From contig NC_080557.1 of NCBI RefSeq assembly GCF_030253575.1, positions 4,831,001 through 4,895,000 on the forward strand: a stretch of 64,000 nt of DNA, written 5' to 3'. Positions 43,212 to 53,816 of the stretch are shown here, in pieces. Source of the stretch: Rhododendron vialii. Its lineage: Eukaryota > Streptophyta > Magnoliopsida > Ericales > Ericaceae. The position numbers and the translations under genes were made by a program. Position 1 is the first letter of the stretch, and each line of letters starts with the position of its first letter. The notes beneath the pieces are model-generated. The model was given only the letters and a program-made list of their open reading frames with translations. It did no database searches and was not told the DNA's origin.

Positions 43212-45801
43212 GATCCGGTTATTGAGAGGACCGAGAAGGTGTTGAGTGTTTGGAGAACTCATTGCATTTCGACTGGGGGAAGGATTACTCTTATCAACTC
43301 CAACACTGCTGCTTGACGATTTTCTAATCCTAAATTAATGGGTTGCCCCAAGCGCAGGGCTGAAACCGACGTAGCACAATATCCGGTAAGTCCGGAGTCG
43401 AATCCACAGAGACAATAATGTGTGTTGACTAAAAATTCGGATTGTTATAATTTAAATGGGCTCTTAGGTAGCCACCCCTTGTCGATTTGGTTGAGATTAA
43501 TAAAAACTAACAAATTGATGTATTCTTTCAAATAAATAAAAAGAAGGTACAGTCGTAGGGTTCATAGCACTTGTAACTAGTCCGGATTAACCTGCTTTGT
43601 TTAGAGTTCTTAAAAACGTTTAATTTTAGATTGAAAAAGATATCCCGCAAGATGCGAGACCCTATGGTCGCCGTATACCCATGCGCAGCGGAGAATGAGT
43701 TTTGGACCCCTATTCCCCCGTTCACATGGGCTCCGACGATGCCCCGAATTCGTCCGCGGAAAGTATTTTCCAATCTAAAATCATTCTTTCATTGTTTGAT
43801 AAAAGGAGCAGTGCCCAAACTAGCCACGGTGTGCTAATCACCCCGCGACCCTACCTATATGACTACTCACACATTATTAAACAAAAAGCAAAATAAACCT
43901 TAACTTGCATCATGCTTGAAATCTAATTTAAACAAAAGATAACAACTAATTGAATACCGACGAACAACTTTAATAAAGAACATAAATCAATACGAGTTAC
44001 TGACATGCGAGTAATTAAATAAAGCGTCAAAAACTTGAAAAGAACAAAACTTGAAAGAAAGAAAAGAGATCTCGAAAGGCAAACGAAAGCCTCGGCAGCC
44101 CCCGTTCTGCTCCCTCTGTTATGCGTGCGTGGGAATCATGATCCGTAGTCGCCTTGTCCTTTTTTTCGCAGCTCTCTATCCTATATTACTCCCAGCCGAC
44201 TCTTACATATTAAGTCTTGGCCCACCATTTAGCCATTGGGCCCACCGTGTAATAGAATAAATCCAAGCCCAATTCGTAATTTCTTCTTACAGTGAGAGTT
44301 TAACTCTTTGGCTCCATATTGCAATTTAGAACTTCCACTAGATTGAACTCATACGACTCAACTTCGAACATCATTCTATATTCCAATTTTTGCACTTTTT
44401 ACATCGAACTCTCCAAATACTTACAACACAAAAATAAAGCATAAAACTCCAAATAATAATATAAATAGACTTAGCAATGGCAAATTAGGAGGCGCGTATG
44501 TGAACATTTACGCGCCTATCAACTGCTAATGTGCCCATCTACTTTATGTCCTTGTTCAAAATGCCACTAGCTGTAGCGAGGAAACTGGAGAAGTTGCAGA
44601 GACAGTTTTTTTGGGGTGACACCCGTGACAAAAAGAAGATCCACCTGGTTAAATGGGATGAGATTACTAAGAAGAAATCTGATGGAGGTTTGGGGGTGAA
44701 AAAGATGTTGCAACAGAACATAGCACTTTTGGCTAAATGGTGGTGGAGATTTGGTAAAGATAAAGAGTCTCTTTGGGTGAAAGTCATTAGAGGAAAATAC
44801 GGGTTGGATGCTAATTGCTGGTTGCCCTACGTTCATGGCTCAGGTCCAACCTCAAGAATATGGGCGGATATTTCTTCATTGGAGAATCCTTCATCTCATT
44901 TGGGCTACTCCATCCGAGAGGGCTTTAAAGTCCAAGTAAACTCAAGCAATGCAACTGTGTTTTGGGAACATGTTTGGTTAGGTGAGTTACCGTTGAAAGA
45001 AGAATATCCTAGGCTATTCTCCTTATCTACTCAAAAGGAGATGTTGATCAGCAACATGAGGGATGATGAGGCTGGGGGATCTTGGGACCTATCGTTCAGG
45101 AGAGAATTTTTTGGGCGAGAGAATCAAGAGATGGTCAACCTGAGACTTCGACTTCAACGTGTGTCGTTAAATCCAACAAAGCTTGACATGTTATTATGGC
45201 GGTGGACGGGGATGGTAATTTCACAGTTAAATCAGCTTATGGGCAGTGGGAATTGCTACATCATTCAAGCAGCGATTTACTGGGATCATTGTGGAAGAAC
45301 TTAAGTCCTCCAAAGGTGGAAATTTTTGCTTGGTTGGCAGTCAAAGAAAAAGCAGTTACCAGGTCAGAACTTCTTTGTAGAAATGTGATAGATGAGTTTC
45401 ACTTAGCTTTGTGTCCTCTTTGTTCTTTGCACCTTGAAACTCATCAGCACTTATTTCTGCATTGCCATTTTTCCTGGAGTGTTTGGTCAATAATCCTAGA
45501 TTGGTGGAGCATCAAATGGGTTTGTCCAGTTTCGGTACCAGTTCTAGCTAGCTGGTGGTTTGCAAATGGATTTACTAGGTTAGAGAAACACATTTGGGAG
45601 GCTTGTTTCTATGCAACGTTATGGTCCATATGGTTGGTAAGGAATGACTACATTTTCAACAACTCAACAAAACAAGCCTGGGAAGTGGGAGAGGTAGTTA
45701 AAACTCGGGTTGCGATGTGGATGAAGGCAAAATTTGATATCAAGGTCTACACCGTGGAGGAGTTCAAGGTTTTTTTAGATGGTATCCGAAAATTGAGATT
45801 G
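43164..45801 (+). pseudogene. LINE ORF2 C-terminal part (end of reverse transcriptase domain and zf-RVT)
   Basis: The first part (43164-43309) reads YLGLPLGANPGRIKTWDPVI and VWRTHCISTGGRITLINS, the typical end of a plant LINE reverse transcriptase region. After the solo LTR it resumes at 44527 with YFMSLFKMP, then RQFFWGD and GGLGVKK. Near 45200-45215 the frame shifts by one base. The second frame carries NFTVKSAYGQW and a zf-RVT domain (PPKVEIFAWL, CPLC, ETHQHLFLHC, SVW), then WSIWLVRNDYIFNN, ending at 45801. Endonuclease and most of the reverse transcriptase are missing, so the copy is dead on arrival as well as split and frameshifted. Confidence 0.85.
43310..44521 (-). mobile_element. Solo LTR of an Athila-related element inside the LINE
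   Basis: 1212 bp, TGCTTGACG...GCCTATCA, flanked by ACTGC at 43305-43309 and 44522-44526. It shares CCCCAAGCGCAGGGCT and the following TCCGG segment with the LTRs of the element at 6970-20590 (CCCCAAGCGTAGGGCT), in the same relative orientation. No internal region remains. Confidence 0.88.
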
Positions 45802-45975
45802 TAAGGTTCGTAGTTTTTTGGTGTGCCATTCAACTATCTGTTGGATGCGTGTGTATGTATTAGTGTATCTTTTGGTGTATCAAAGCTCTTGTGAGTTTTG
45901 AGTCTTCCCTCGATGTACCCCCTTCGAGTAATATAAAAATGTTTCGTTTGCCGAGAAAAAAAAAAAAAGAGTATT

Positions 45976-46342
45976 AATGAATAACACCACTTAATCTTAT
46001 TAGATTCACGACACAAGTTAAATTGCAGCATAATCACAAAGTACAAATATAACGAGGACACGCAAAAAAGGAAAAATTATTTAATTTTTTTTTTGAAAGT
46101 TTTTCACGACACAATTTTTGAATTTTTTTTTTGCACTGATTAAAAGATCTCAATAAGATCTATCAAACAAGATCCATATTGATAAAAAAATTATTTGCGT
46201 AAACACACAATTTTTTAACTTAAAATTACCTTCTTAAAAAATATATACTTAATTTGCTTTCTAGAACGGACCTAAGTAACCCAGGTGCAAATGCTCAAAT
46301 AACTCTGCTTTTTAAGTCCGGGAAAAGCTTTCACACAAAAGG
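45976..46342. other. Orphan ankyrin-gene 3' flank
   Basis: TTAGATTCACGACACAAGTT and GCATAATCACAAAGTACAAA match the 3' flanks of genes E, F and G, but no exon 2 follows. The sequence instead changes to AT-rich DNA near 46090 and then to a copy of the RNase H-like segment. Confidence 0.65.
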
Positions 46343-46590
46343 ACCAACCGTATCAAGCCAGAAATCCGGGCATTAAGGGAGGTGATATTTTACTGGACTG
46401 CAGGTGTCTGATGCAAGAATTTGAAGACGTTTCCATCAAGCATATCTATCGCGAGGCAAACCGTTGTGTAGATAGGTTGGTAAATAATGCCACAGTTTTA
46501 GTGGGCGATTTCTATATCTACCCTGTTATTTCTAGTTGTATTGCTACTGTTTGTTTTTTATGCGGATTTGATTGGGATGGAATATCCCAG
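46343..46590 (+). pseudogene. RNase H-like (RVT_3 type) gene fragment, copy 2
   Basis: It reads ILLDCRCLMQEFEDVSIKHI then YREANRCVDRLVNNATVLVG. Compared with copy 1 at 40447 it lacks the stretch encoding GLVFAKDENIRRLEIEVD (joined near 46381). It keeps the REANRC motif better than copy 1. It is a fragment without the catalytic half. Confidence 0.7.
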
Positions 46591-46992
46591 AATTGTAAGC
46601 ACTTAATTATATTTTATTAATGCACTATTGATTGTCCGTGCCTAAAGGTATGAAGTAACATGTTTTAAACACAATTTAAATGAATTCTCATTCTTTATAG
46701 TTGGCCACCTGCCAACCAAATGTTGTGTTTTCAAATATGCTTAACCAGAGTTCATCTAATCAATTACATAAAATAATAATGCAATACATCAATTCAATGC
46801 AACATCAAATAATGTTAAAAAATAACACATTTTCTTTAAGATCAGCTCTTATATTTAATTTGATGATTTTTTGTTCTTATCAACCCTCTTTAAACGAATG
46901 AAATCAACTCAAAAGGGGAAAAACTAAAAGGGTAATCAATTGAAAAGGAAATTGTATAGATTACCCTACAACAGGTCAAACTAAAAATATTA

Positions 46993-47264
46993 CTCCCTCC
47001 GTCCCTTTTTAAATGTCCTGCTTCGTAACTCCAACTTATTAAAAAGACATCATCATTATACCTTTCACATCAATTTTTTTCTCCACTTTCCCCTACTTAC
47101 CCATCATCATTACATTTTTACTCACTAACTTTTCAAAATAGAATTTACTTTTAGGGACAAAATAGACAATACACCAACTTTTACCCATTAATTTTACAAA
47201 ATGGACACTTATTAAGGGACAGCCCAAAATAGAATACTGGACTCTAAAAAAGGGACGGAGGGAG
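46993..47264. mobile_element. Stowaway (Tc1/mariner) MITE
   Basis: 272 bp with inverted ends CTCCCTCCGTCCCTTTTT and AAAAAGGGACGGAGGGAG, and TA on both sides (46991-46992, 47265-47266). It lies in the segment duplicated at 40.8-41.05 kb, which lacks it. Confidence 0.92.
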
Positions 47265-47439
47265 TAGAAAACGTCTCCCTATAGGTTTATATAAGGAAAC
47301 ATTTATTGATCAAATAGCTAGGATCAACATGTAAAGGTGATTCGACAATTGCAGAGGACGCTGAGTTAGTATGTGTTGACAAAAGTCGCTATGTTTTATA
47401 ATATAGATCGTTGGTTTAAAAAAAAGAAAAGAAAGAAGG

Positions 47440-48345
47440 GCCAACCGTACCATTTTTCGATCAAAGGGGAGGCACTGGCCGTACCCAGTCCGTTACGGAA
47501 TCGTTTCTACAACCTTTGCCCTCATCAAACTGAGCTTTCAAAAGATAATAATTAACCTCGTCCTTGAAATGGATCTCTTACGTCTCTCCCATATTAAATT
47601 ACTATAGTTTCACGACACCATTTTAACCTTTGTTTACACTGAAAGCTTAGTAAATTGTATGTTAAGATAAATTAAATTGGCCACTAACAGCAAATTGAGT
47701 TTATTAAAAGAAAGTTGTCTTTTTTTATTTTTATTATTTCCTCAGGGTTTATTGCAAGAAAGTTATATCGCCAATGACTCTTTTGGTAAATTTTCTACGC
47801 AATTACATTAAGATTGATTTTTCCTTGACTCAAGAGCAGAGCCAGTTCAAGTGTGATTACTTGCCCCACTAACTTCCAAGTTTATCCTTTGTTCCATTTG
47901 AATTTTTTATCTGAATCTTGTAAATTTGGTCCCATGCATGTTTTTCTTATGAAATTGCGCAATCAGAAAGTAACTCGACTAAAATTATTACGTTATCCTC
48001 ATCTTAGCTACGGTTTCTCTGACCATCACTCAATAACCGTAATTATGAATAAGGCAAAAAAAAAAAAAAAATTAGTCCAAAGATTATCAAGCCAAAACAC
48101 CAATCATTACTGTCAATAAACCATAGTTTCAATAGACATTTCTTTGTGATGAATATAGATTCACAAACTTCCATGCACATTTAAATTATATTGAGACACT
48201 TTAATTTTAAAGTTACTTTTAATTATTAATTTATGAGTGTTAGTTTATGAAAATTTACACAACTCTTTCTTTAACTTTTCTTTGAGAGCAAACAATTTGG
48301 GACATTTCAAAATAGTATATGAAACAAAAATAAATAAATGAGATG
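47440..48345 (+). repeat. Dispersed repeat R, copy 5
   Basis: It holds the GGAGGCACTGGCCGTACC start segment, the core CTCATCAAACTGAGCTTTCA and the long tail through ACCATCACTCAATAACCGT. It passes directly into the 3' flank of gene E. Confidence 0.85.
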
Positions 48346-48634
48346 GAAAGAGTATTAATGAATAACACCACTTACTCTTATTAGATTCACGACACAACTT
48401 AAATTGCAGCATAACCACATAGTACAAATATAATGAGGACACACAAAAAGGAAAGTGTCCTACAGCACTTTCCAAGCATAAGAAACACACCGCATGGCAT
48501 GATCGAAGAACAATTATTGGGTGTCTTGGGAGACCGACACTTGATGACTTAAAATCATTTAATTTCAAAAACACATTTCTGTCAAGGAACGGTGTTGGGA
48601 CACGAATGTGACACTGCCAAAGACCATTGAATAA

Positions 48635-50844
48635 TTACTCCTGAATCGAAACAATCCTCGAGTCGTTCTGGCTAACTGCACCAATTGGTGGTGAGGCCGT
48701 ATCTCCAGCCGACTGGACAGTAGGAGTACTTGGTGGTGATTCCGAATCTGCAGCCCACTTGCAAATTGTTGCCAATGCTGGTGCGGTAGCACATGCAGCC
48801 AAACAGGCTAAACATACAGCCAAACAGCCAAAACAACATTCGAAACATCCAAACAAAATTCTTGCAAAACATAGTAGCACCTTAACTGTCGCATTTAGTG
48901 GGCATACTATCACGCCAAGTAGTTTGGATTGAACCTTGTATGGTAGTACGTGGAGAAATGATATCCCAACAGCCCACACTATAGCAGTAACGAAAATGAC
49001 AAGGTTTACAGACTTATACATCTCCGTGGGCGAGACAATGAAGACGGAAAACGTATAAGCGAACGCCATGATCATGATTGTCAACCACGAGACCCCAGCT
49101 CGGATAAACCCAAAAGCCTTTATTTTCGTTGGCAGAACGACAATGAGCTCGAAGATTGTAGTCAAAGACAAAAGGAATCCTACCGTGTTGAAAAACATTA
49201 AGTAGGAATACGCTCTGGGATTGGTGTAAGCAATTATAGCTTTTCCGGCTTTGTGTTCTGGTGAACTGTCGGCCCAAACACTGCCGGGAGGGATGATCCC
49301 GACTTGGAATAAAATCGTCGCCATCAGCGATGATACAATCATTAATGTTTCATTTTTCTTCTTCTCCCAATAGGGATCAAATGGGAAAAAAAGTTTGTCG
49401 GATTTATTAACCCCAGAAGCACGTAGGACGTCTCCGATATCATGATAGGACGTACTCTTCTCATCTTCACTCTTCTCAGATTCACTCTTCTCATCTTCAC
49501 TCTTCTCAGATTCACTCTCTACTACTCGGGAATGAATATCCAACGCTGTCCACCCACTTCCATTTCTTGCATTCACATCTTTTAGTTGACCAAGCTCACT
49601 GCCTTCGTTTTTTTCTTTCATCGGCCTCTCAGGTAGCAGATATTTGATAATCTGGAATATATATATACACGGTTTGAGATTTACATAAAAATCAAAGAAA
49701 TATAAATACGTAGAAAAGGACAAGTTCAATAAGGTAGATTTTAGGAGTACTTCTTCAGTGGGCTTGGAGCTCTGTCATGTGGTTCCCCTCCCTTCTCCAT
49801 CACTATTCGTGTGTGGAGAAGGGTGTTGGGCACCAATAGGTGGTCGTCTACGAGCACCCTATAAATTTTCAGATTCTCGACTAACTGTAGTTTTCGTAAA
49901 CATTTTTTAAGCTTCCGAATTATAAATATTTTACTTCTTAAATTACTCTCATCAAGACTAAGTGAAAATCTTTATACAATAAACTTAACAATAAAATTAA
50001 CAATAAAAAGTTTGAATATGGACAATCATGCATTTGCTGGGCTTTATGAATGGAATTATTTTACACTGACCAAAACAATTTGCCAAAAAATTAACAATAA
50101 AAAGTTTGAATATGAACGTACCTCACATCGTTTACCAAAAACAGCGAGATGCAATATGTTGTTGCCGTTAACATCAGTAGAACTTGCGAATTCATCTCCA
50201 ATCACGTCTAGCAGTAGTTTCAGACTTGCAAGTTGATTATAGTTTACACACAAATGCAAAATATTGTCACCTCGATCCACCAAAAGTAGAGCTGCGCGGG
50301 GGTTGGTTCGAAGCAGCACCTTCAATACTTCGTCATTACCATTCATGGCAGCGATATGAAGAGGATTATTACCTTCTCGATCACGAGCCACGCACATCTC
50401 AGGGCTAACTTTCACTAAATGTTCCACAATATCTAAATGCCCCTTAGAGGATGCTATGTGAAGGGCCGTGCCTAGTTCCTTGTCTACAGCATGAGCAAGA
50501 TCTTGTTTATAATTCAAAAGTTCTTCAACAAATTTTGTTTGCCCTGTTGATGTAGCAATGTGAAGAGGATTTTTCCCTTTGAAATTTCCGACCAAAACTT
50601 TATGCAGAATGTGTCCATCTATTGTCATTATTTCCTTGAGTGAATCTACATCCCCTCTTATTGCTGCATCACAGAGCCATTCCTCTAGAACTGTTGTGTC
50701 CTTCCATGTCTCTCTCTTGCTCTGCATCCTCTCTCTTATCCCGTCTTCCCTCTCTCCGATATTCCTCTCCCCTCTCTGTCGCGCTGTCGTCATCAATCGT
50801 TCGCTTGTTTCTCTCTCCCCTCCTCTCTCTCCTGCCTCTCTCAT
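48635..50844 (-). CDS. Ankyrin-repeat PGG-type membrane protein, gene E (intact)
   Basis: Exons 50122-50844 and 48635-49651 join in phase 0 (donor GTACGT, acceptor TTCCAG), giving 579 residues from the ATG at 50844. The N-terminal 52 residues are Arg/Glu-rich (MREAGERGGERETSER); a second start at residue 40 (MQSKRETWKD) is possible. Ankyrin repeats follow at KNPLHIATSTG, GTALHIASSKG, NNPLHIAAMNG, DNILHLCVNYN and NNILHLAVFGK. Exon 2 gives IIKYLLPER, GWTALDIHSR, an acidic ESEKSEDEKS tandem repeat, FPFDPYWEKKKNETL, the PGG-motif variant PPGSVW, and about four membrane spans. The C-terminal tail is long, with a Cys-rich hydrophobic run (GCFECCFGCLAVCLACLAAC) and a Ser/Pro-rich end. Cysteine clusters like this could be acylated, which is a guess. 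Signalling function is inferred from the family. Confidence 0.88.
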
Positions 50845-51077
50845 TAATCTTGAAAAGATTGAGCATAATATGACTGCAGCGATTATGTTTGCACAAGTGC
50901 ATCACTGGCCCATGTATGTATGTATGTATATAGGTAGATAGATACAGTCGAATGCTTAATATATAGTATACACAAGAGCGCTATCATACGGTGAATGCAG
51001 CTTCCTAATTTGATTTAAATATGCAGCCCAGATACCGAGGGATGTAAGTCAACTTAATGCCCGTGGGCAGGAAGTTA
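50845..51077. other. 5' flank of gene E
   Basis: Presumed promoter region, closely related to the gene F flank at 58262-58510 (GCACAAGTGCATCACTGGCC, then GTATGTATGTATATAGGTAG). No other feature. Confidence 0.6.
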
Positions 51078-51327
51078 CTTCCTCCGTCCCGGTTTGTTTG
51101 TCCTCTTTTTGACTTTTTGAGAGCGTTTGACCTCTTAAAAAATTGTCTATAATTTTCAATTCGTAATGTTTTTAATATACAATATGAATCTTGTTTGATA
51201 GATCTCAATTAGTTTTATTATACAAAGTCTTCAAAATCATAAAAAATGTTATAAAATGTAAGATATAAGTATATTTTTGAAAGACACGAATTTCGACGAT
51301 TGTACAAACAAATTGGGACGGAAGGAG
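51078..51327. mobile_element. Stowaway (Tc1/mariner) MITE
   Basis: 250 bp with inverted ends CTTCCTCCGTCCCGGTTTGT and CAAATTGGGACGGAAGGAG. The left flank is TA and the right is CA, a TA duplication with one change. Confidence 0.8.
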
Positions 51328-51346
51328 CATATTGAAGTACTTTTTT

Positions 51347-51347
51347 A

Positions 51348-51383
<36 letters not shown>

Positions 51384-51560
51384 CCAAGGAATAACCCTGC
51401 AGCCGAGCCATTATTGGACCTGACTGCGCATTCCAAACCTTGGGGGCGACTAGCACAGCAACCCACCGCCATGGCCCCCCACTTAAAATCATAGTTTGTC
51501 TCTGAAGGAAATCAAATCCTATTATGTTGCAAACGCAGGTTCACCCTTGCCATGTTAACA
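51347..51560 (-). mobile_element. SINE-like element with a (GA)n tail
   Basis: On the minus strand GGCCATGGCGGTGGGTTGCTG, CCAAGGTTTGGAATGCGCAG and GGGTTATTCCTTGGTTAAGA end in a run of GA repeats (51347-51380 as TC). It shares its 3' half with 37135-37340. No good B box remains. Confidence 0.5.
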
Positions 51561-51823
51561 ATCCATGAGCATAGGATGATCTAGGGAGATGTTTTAGCTA
51601 GGGTAATAAATGGAAAACTCATATGTATGTAAGAGGTTGTGTTTGATGATGTGTGAATAGCCGTTTTTATTGAGAAATGATACTAATAATTAGGAAGAAA
51701 AATTATTTGGAATCATACCCAAGGAGAAAGGTTCTCTAGACCCAAACCAAACAAAGTCACGTTTCTCAGTATTGGACCTCGGAGCCTGTTGCCCAGAAGA
51801 AGTTGCGCCCAAATGCTCCACCA
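51561..51823. other. Intergenic, no recognised feature
   Basis: No gene or clear repeat. Confidence 0.4.
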
Positions 51824-51828
51824 CACTA

Positions 51829-52915
51829 CACTACAAGAAAAATTCAATTGGGTGACGAATGAAAATCGTCACAAATTGCATGTTTTTCGTCACAAATAAT
51901 ATAGGTGACGAAAAAATTTTGTCGACTAAAAGTTGTCGAGGATTCCTACCTAGTGATGAAATCTATTTTTCGTCACCTATAGTGCCTTTTGATGATAAAA
52001 TATTTTATCACCAAAAAGTGAATAATTGGTGACGAAAATTTTTTCCTCGCTTATTGTGCTTTTTGATGACAAAATTTTTTGTCATCAATTATTCCTTTTA
52101 GCGACGAAAAAATTCGTCACCAATATGACACATCGGTGACGAAATTTTTCGTTGCAAAAAATATTTTCATATGGGAAAAAAAATCATTCTTTCTTGCTTC
52201 TGTTGGGTTTCGAACCCGAGTTCATTGAGTTTTTCGCGCAAGTTCCAACCAACTGCACCACACACACTTTTCAGTAAATATTTGAAATATCTAATATATA
52301 ACACATATGTTTAACATGAAAATATATTTTGAATGTAATTTTGAACCTTTAAACATTAAAATTAGCAAATTTGATAAACATGAAAGTTGTAGGCAATTGA
52401 GTTATTGTTCAAACCCAATTTGAATTATCTCAATAGGAGTTTTTAGTAAAGAGTTACGTCCGAAATACATTTAGTGACAAAGCGCAATTCATAAATTTCG
52501 TCACAAAAGGTGCCCATTTGACGACGAAATATATTTTTTGTCGCTGAAAGTGTTAAAATGATGACGAAAAATAATTTCGTCACCAAATAAATATTTCGTC
52601 ACTAAATTACTCTCATTTGGCGACGAAATATATTTTTGTCACCAAATGATTATCTTTGGCGACGAAAAATAATTTCGTCACCTTTTTTAAGCTTTCGGCA
52701 ACAAAAAATGTATTTCGTCACCAAATGGGTACCTTTGGTGACGAAAATATTTTTTTCGTCGCTAAACAGGTATAATTGGTGACAAAATTATTTCGTCATG
52801 GAAGTTACCAAAATAGTGACGAATTTATTTTTTCGTCGCCAAATATACTCATTTAGTGACGAAATTAAATTCCGTCGCCACTTTTTCGTCACCAATTTTA
52901 ATTTTTCTTGTAGTG
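51829..52915 (-). mobile_element. CACTA-type MITE, copy 2
   Basis: 1087 bp, from CACTACAAGAAAAATTC to TTTTTCTTGTAGTG, with CTA at 51826-51828 and 52916-52918. It is the reverse orientation of copies 1 and 3, as its GGGTGACGAATGAAAATCG left end equals their inverted right end. The interior is an array of TGACGAAA / TTTCGTCA palindromes about every 40-60 bp. No transposase. Confidence 0.92.
52195..52265 (-). other. tRNA-like sequence inside CACTA MITE copy 2
   Basis: On the minus strand TGGTGCAGTTGG (box A) is followed by GGTTCGAAACC, which fits the box B consensus. This is the better-preserved copy of the relic seen in MITE copy 1. Folding into a full cloverleaf is not convincing. Confidence 0.6.
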
Positions 52916-53289
52916 CTACGTCAAATTTTGGCTTTACCGGCGGTTTTATTATCCCTTATTAAATAACTACCACTAAATGACACTTTTAGCGGCATTAATA
53001 AAATTTCCGAAAATATTTACATGAAACGGCGGTTTTTCTGGGATTGCCGTTTCTAAGGACATTTACCGGCAGTTTTTAAAATTACTGCCGGAAAAAGCAG
53101 AATATAACGTTGTTTTTAATACCGGCAGTTTATTACACCGTTTTTAATAAAAACAACCTGAATAATATAAATATTATTAATTATCCTATTTGAATCGAAT
53201 TGAAAAATTAAAAAAAAAATTTACCTTTACCTAAGTATTTTAAGAAATAACCACTTTTTAATAACATAGTTTCTTCATTTAGCTTTCTC

Positions 53290-53760
53290 ATTCGCCGGGT
53301 AACCTGGGTCCTCATCAAACTAAGCTTTAGAAAGACATAAACCACATTCTTGAAATGGTTCTCTTAACTCTCTCCCATATTAAATTACTATTTTGACGAC
53401 ACCAATTTAATGTTTGTTTACACTTTAGTTTAAATTGCATGTCAAGATAAATTTGGCCAATTAGAGCAAATTGAGTTTATTGAATTTTTTTTTTTTTTGG
53501 CTCAGCGTTTATTGCAAGAAAGTTATATTGCCAATGACTATTTTGTCAAATTTTTTAAGCAATTATTTAAAATTGATTTCTCAGACTCAAAAGTGGAGCC
53601 AGGTTGGTCACTTAACCTCACTGACTTCCATGTTCATTCATCGATACATTTAAGTTTTTTATCCGATTGTGTAACTTGTTCTCATCTCTTAATGAAATTT
53701 TGGCCATAATAAAGCAACTCCAGTGAAAACTATTACATTGTCCTTCTTTTAATACCGCAG
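53290..53760 (+). repeat. Dispersed repeat R, copy 6
   Basis: CCTCATCAAACTAAGCTTTA, then TTTTGACGACACCAATTTAA and TTGGCTCAGCGTTTATTGCA. It is preceded by TTTCTTCATTTAGCTTTCTC and CGCCGGGTAACCTGGGT, a start shared with copy 7. Confidence 0.8.
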
Positions 53761-53816
53761 CTTGGATTACCGCCACTCCTCGTCATTCAACTTCCTTCTG
53801 GATGATTCTCGTCTTC

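Larger units (their letters stand above)
43150..45966 (+). mobile_element. 5'-truncated L1-type LINE, split by a solo LTR
   Basis: It starts abruptly inside ORF2 and ends GTTTGCCGAG followed by a poly(A) tail. It is flanked by AAGAGTATT at 43141-43149 and about 45967-45975. The empty site is present in a duplicated flank at 48348-48356 (GGAAAGAGTATTAATGAATA), proving the limits. The solo LTR at 43310-44521 came later. Confidence 0.88.
51824..53165 (+). mobile_element. Remnant of a second CACTA family, host of MITE copy 2
   Basis: With MITE copy 2 removed, the sequence reads CACTACGTCAAATTTTGGC then TTTACCGGCGGTTTTATT. That is a CACTA-type terminus followed by the ACCGGC(A/G)GTTTT subterminal repeats seen in many plant CACTA elements (further copies near 53065, 53090 and 53124). 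The right end is lost. Confidence 0.5.

Noticed and set aside
53571..53760. Coding potential around repeat R copy 6
   Set aside because: Short frames recur in other copies of repeat R with stops and shifts, so they are not conserved as protein.
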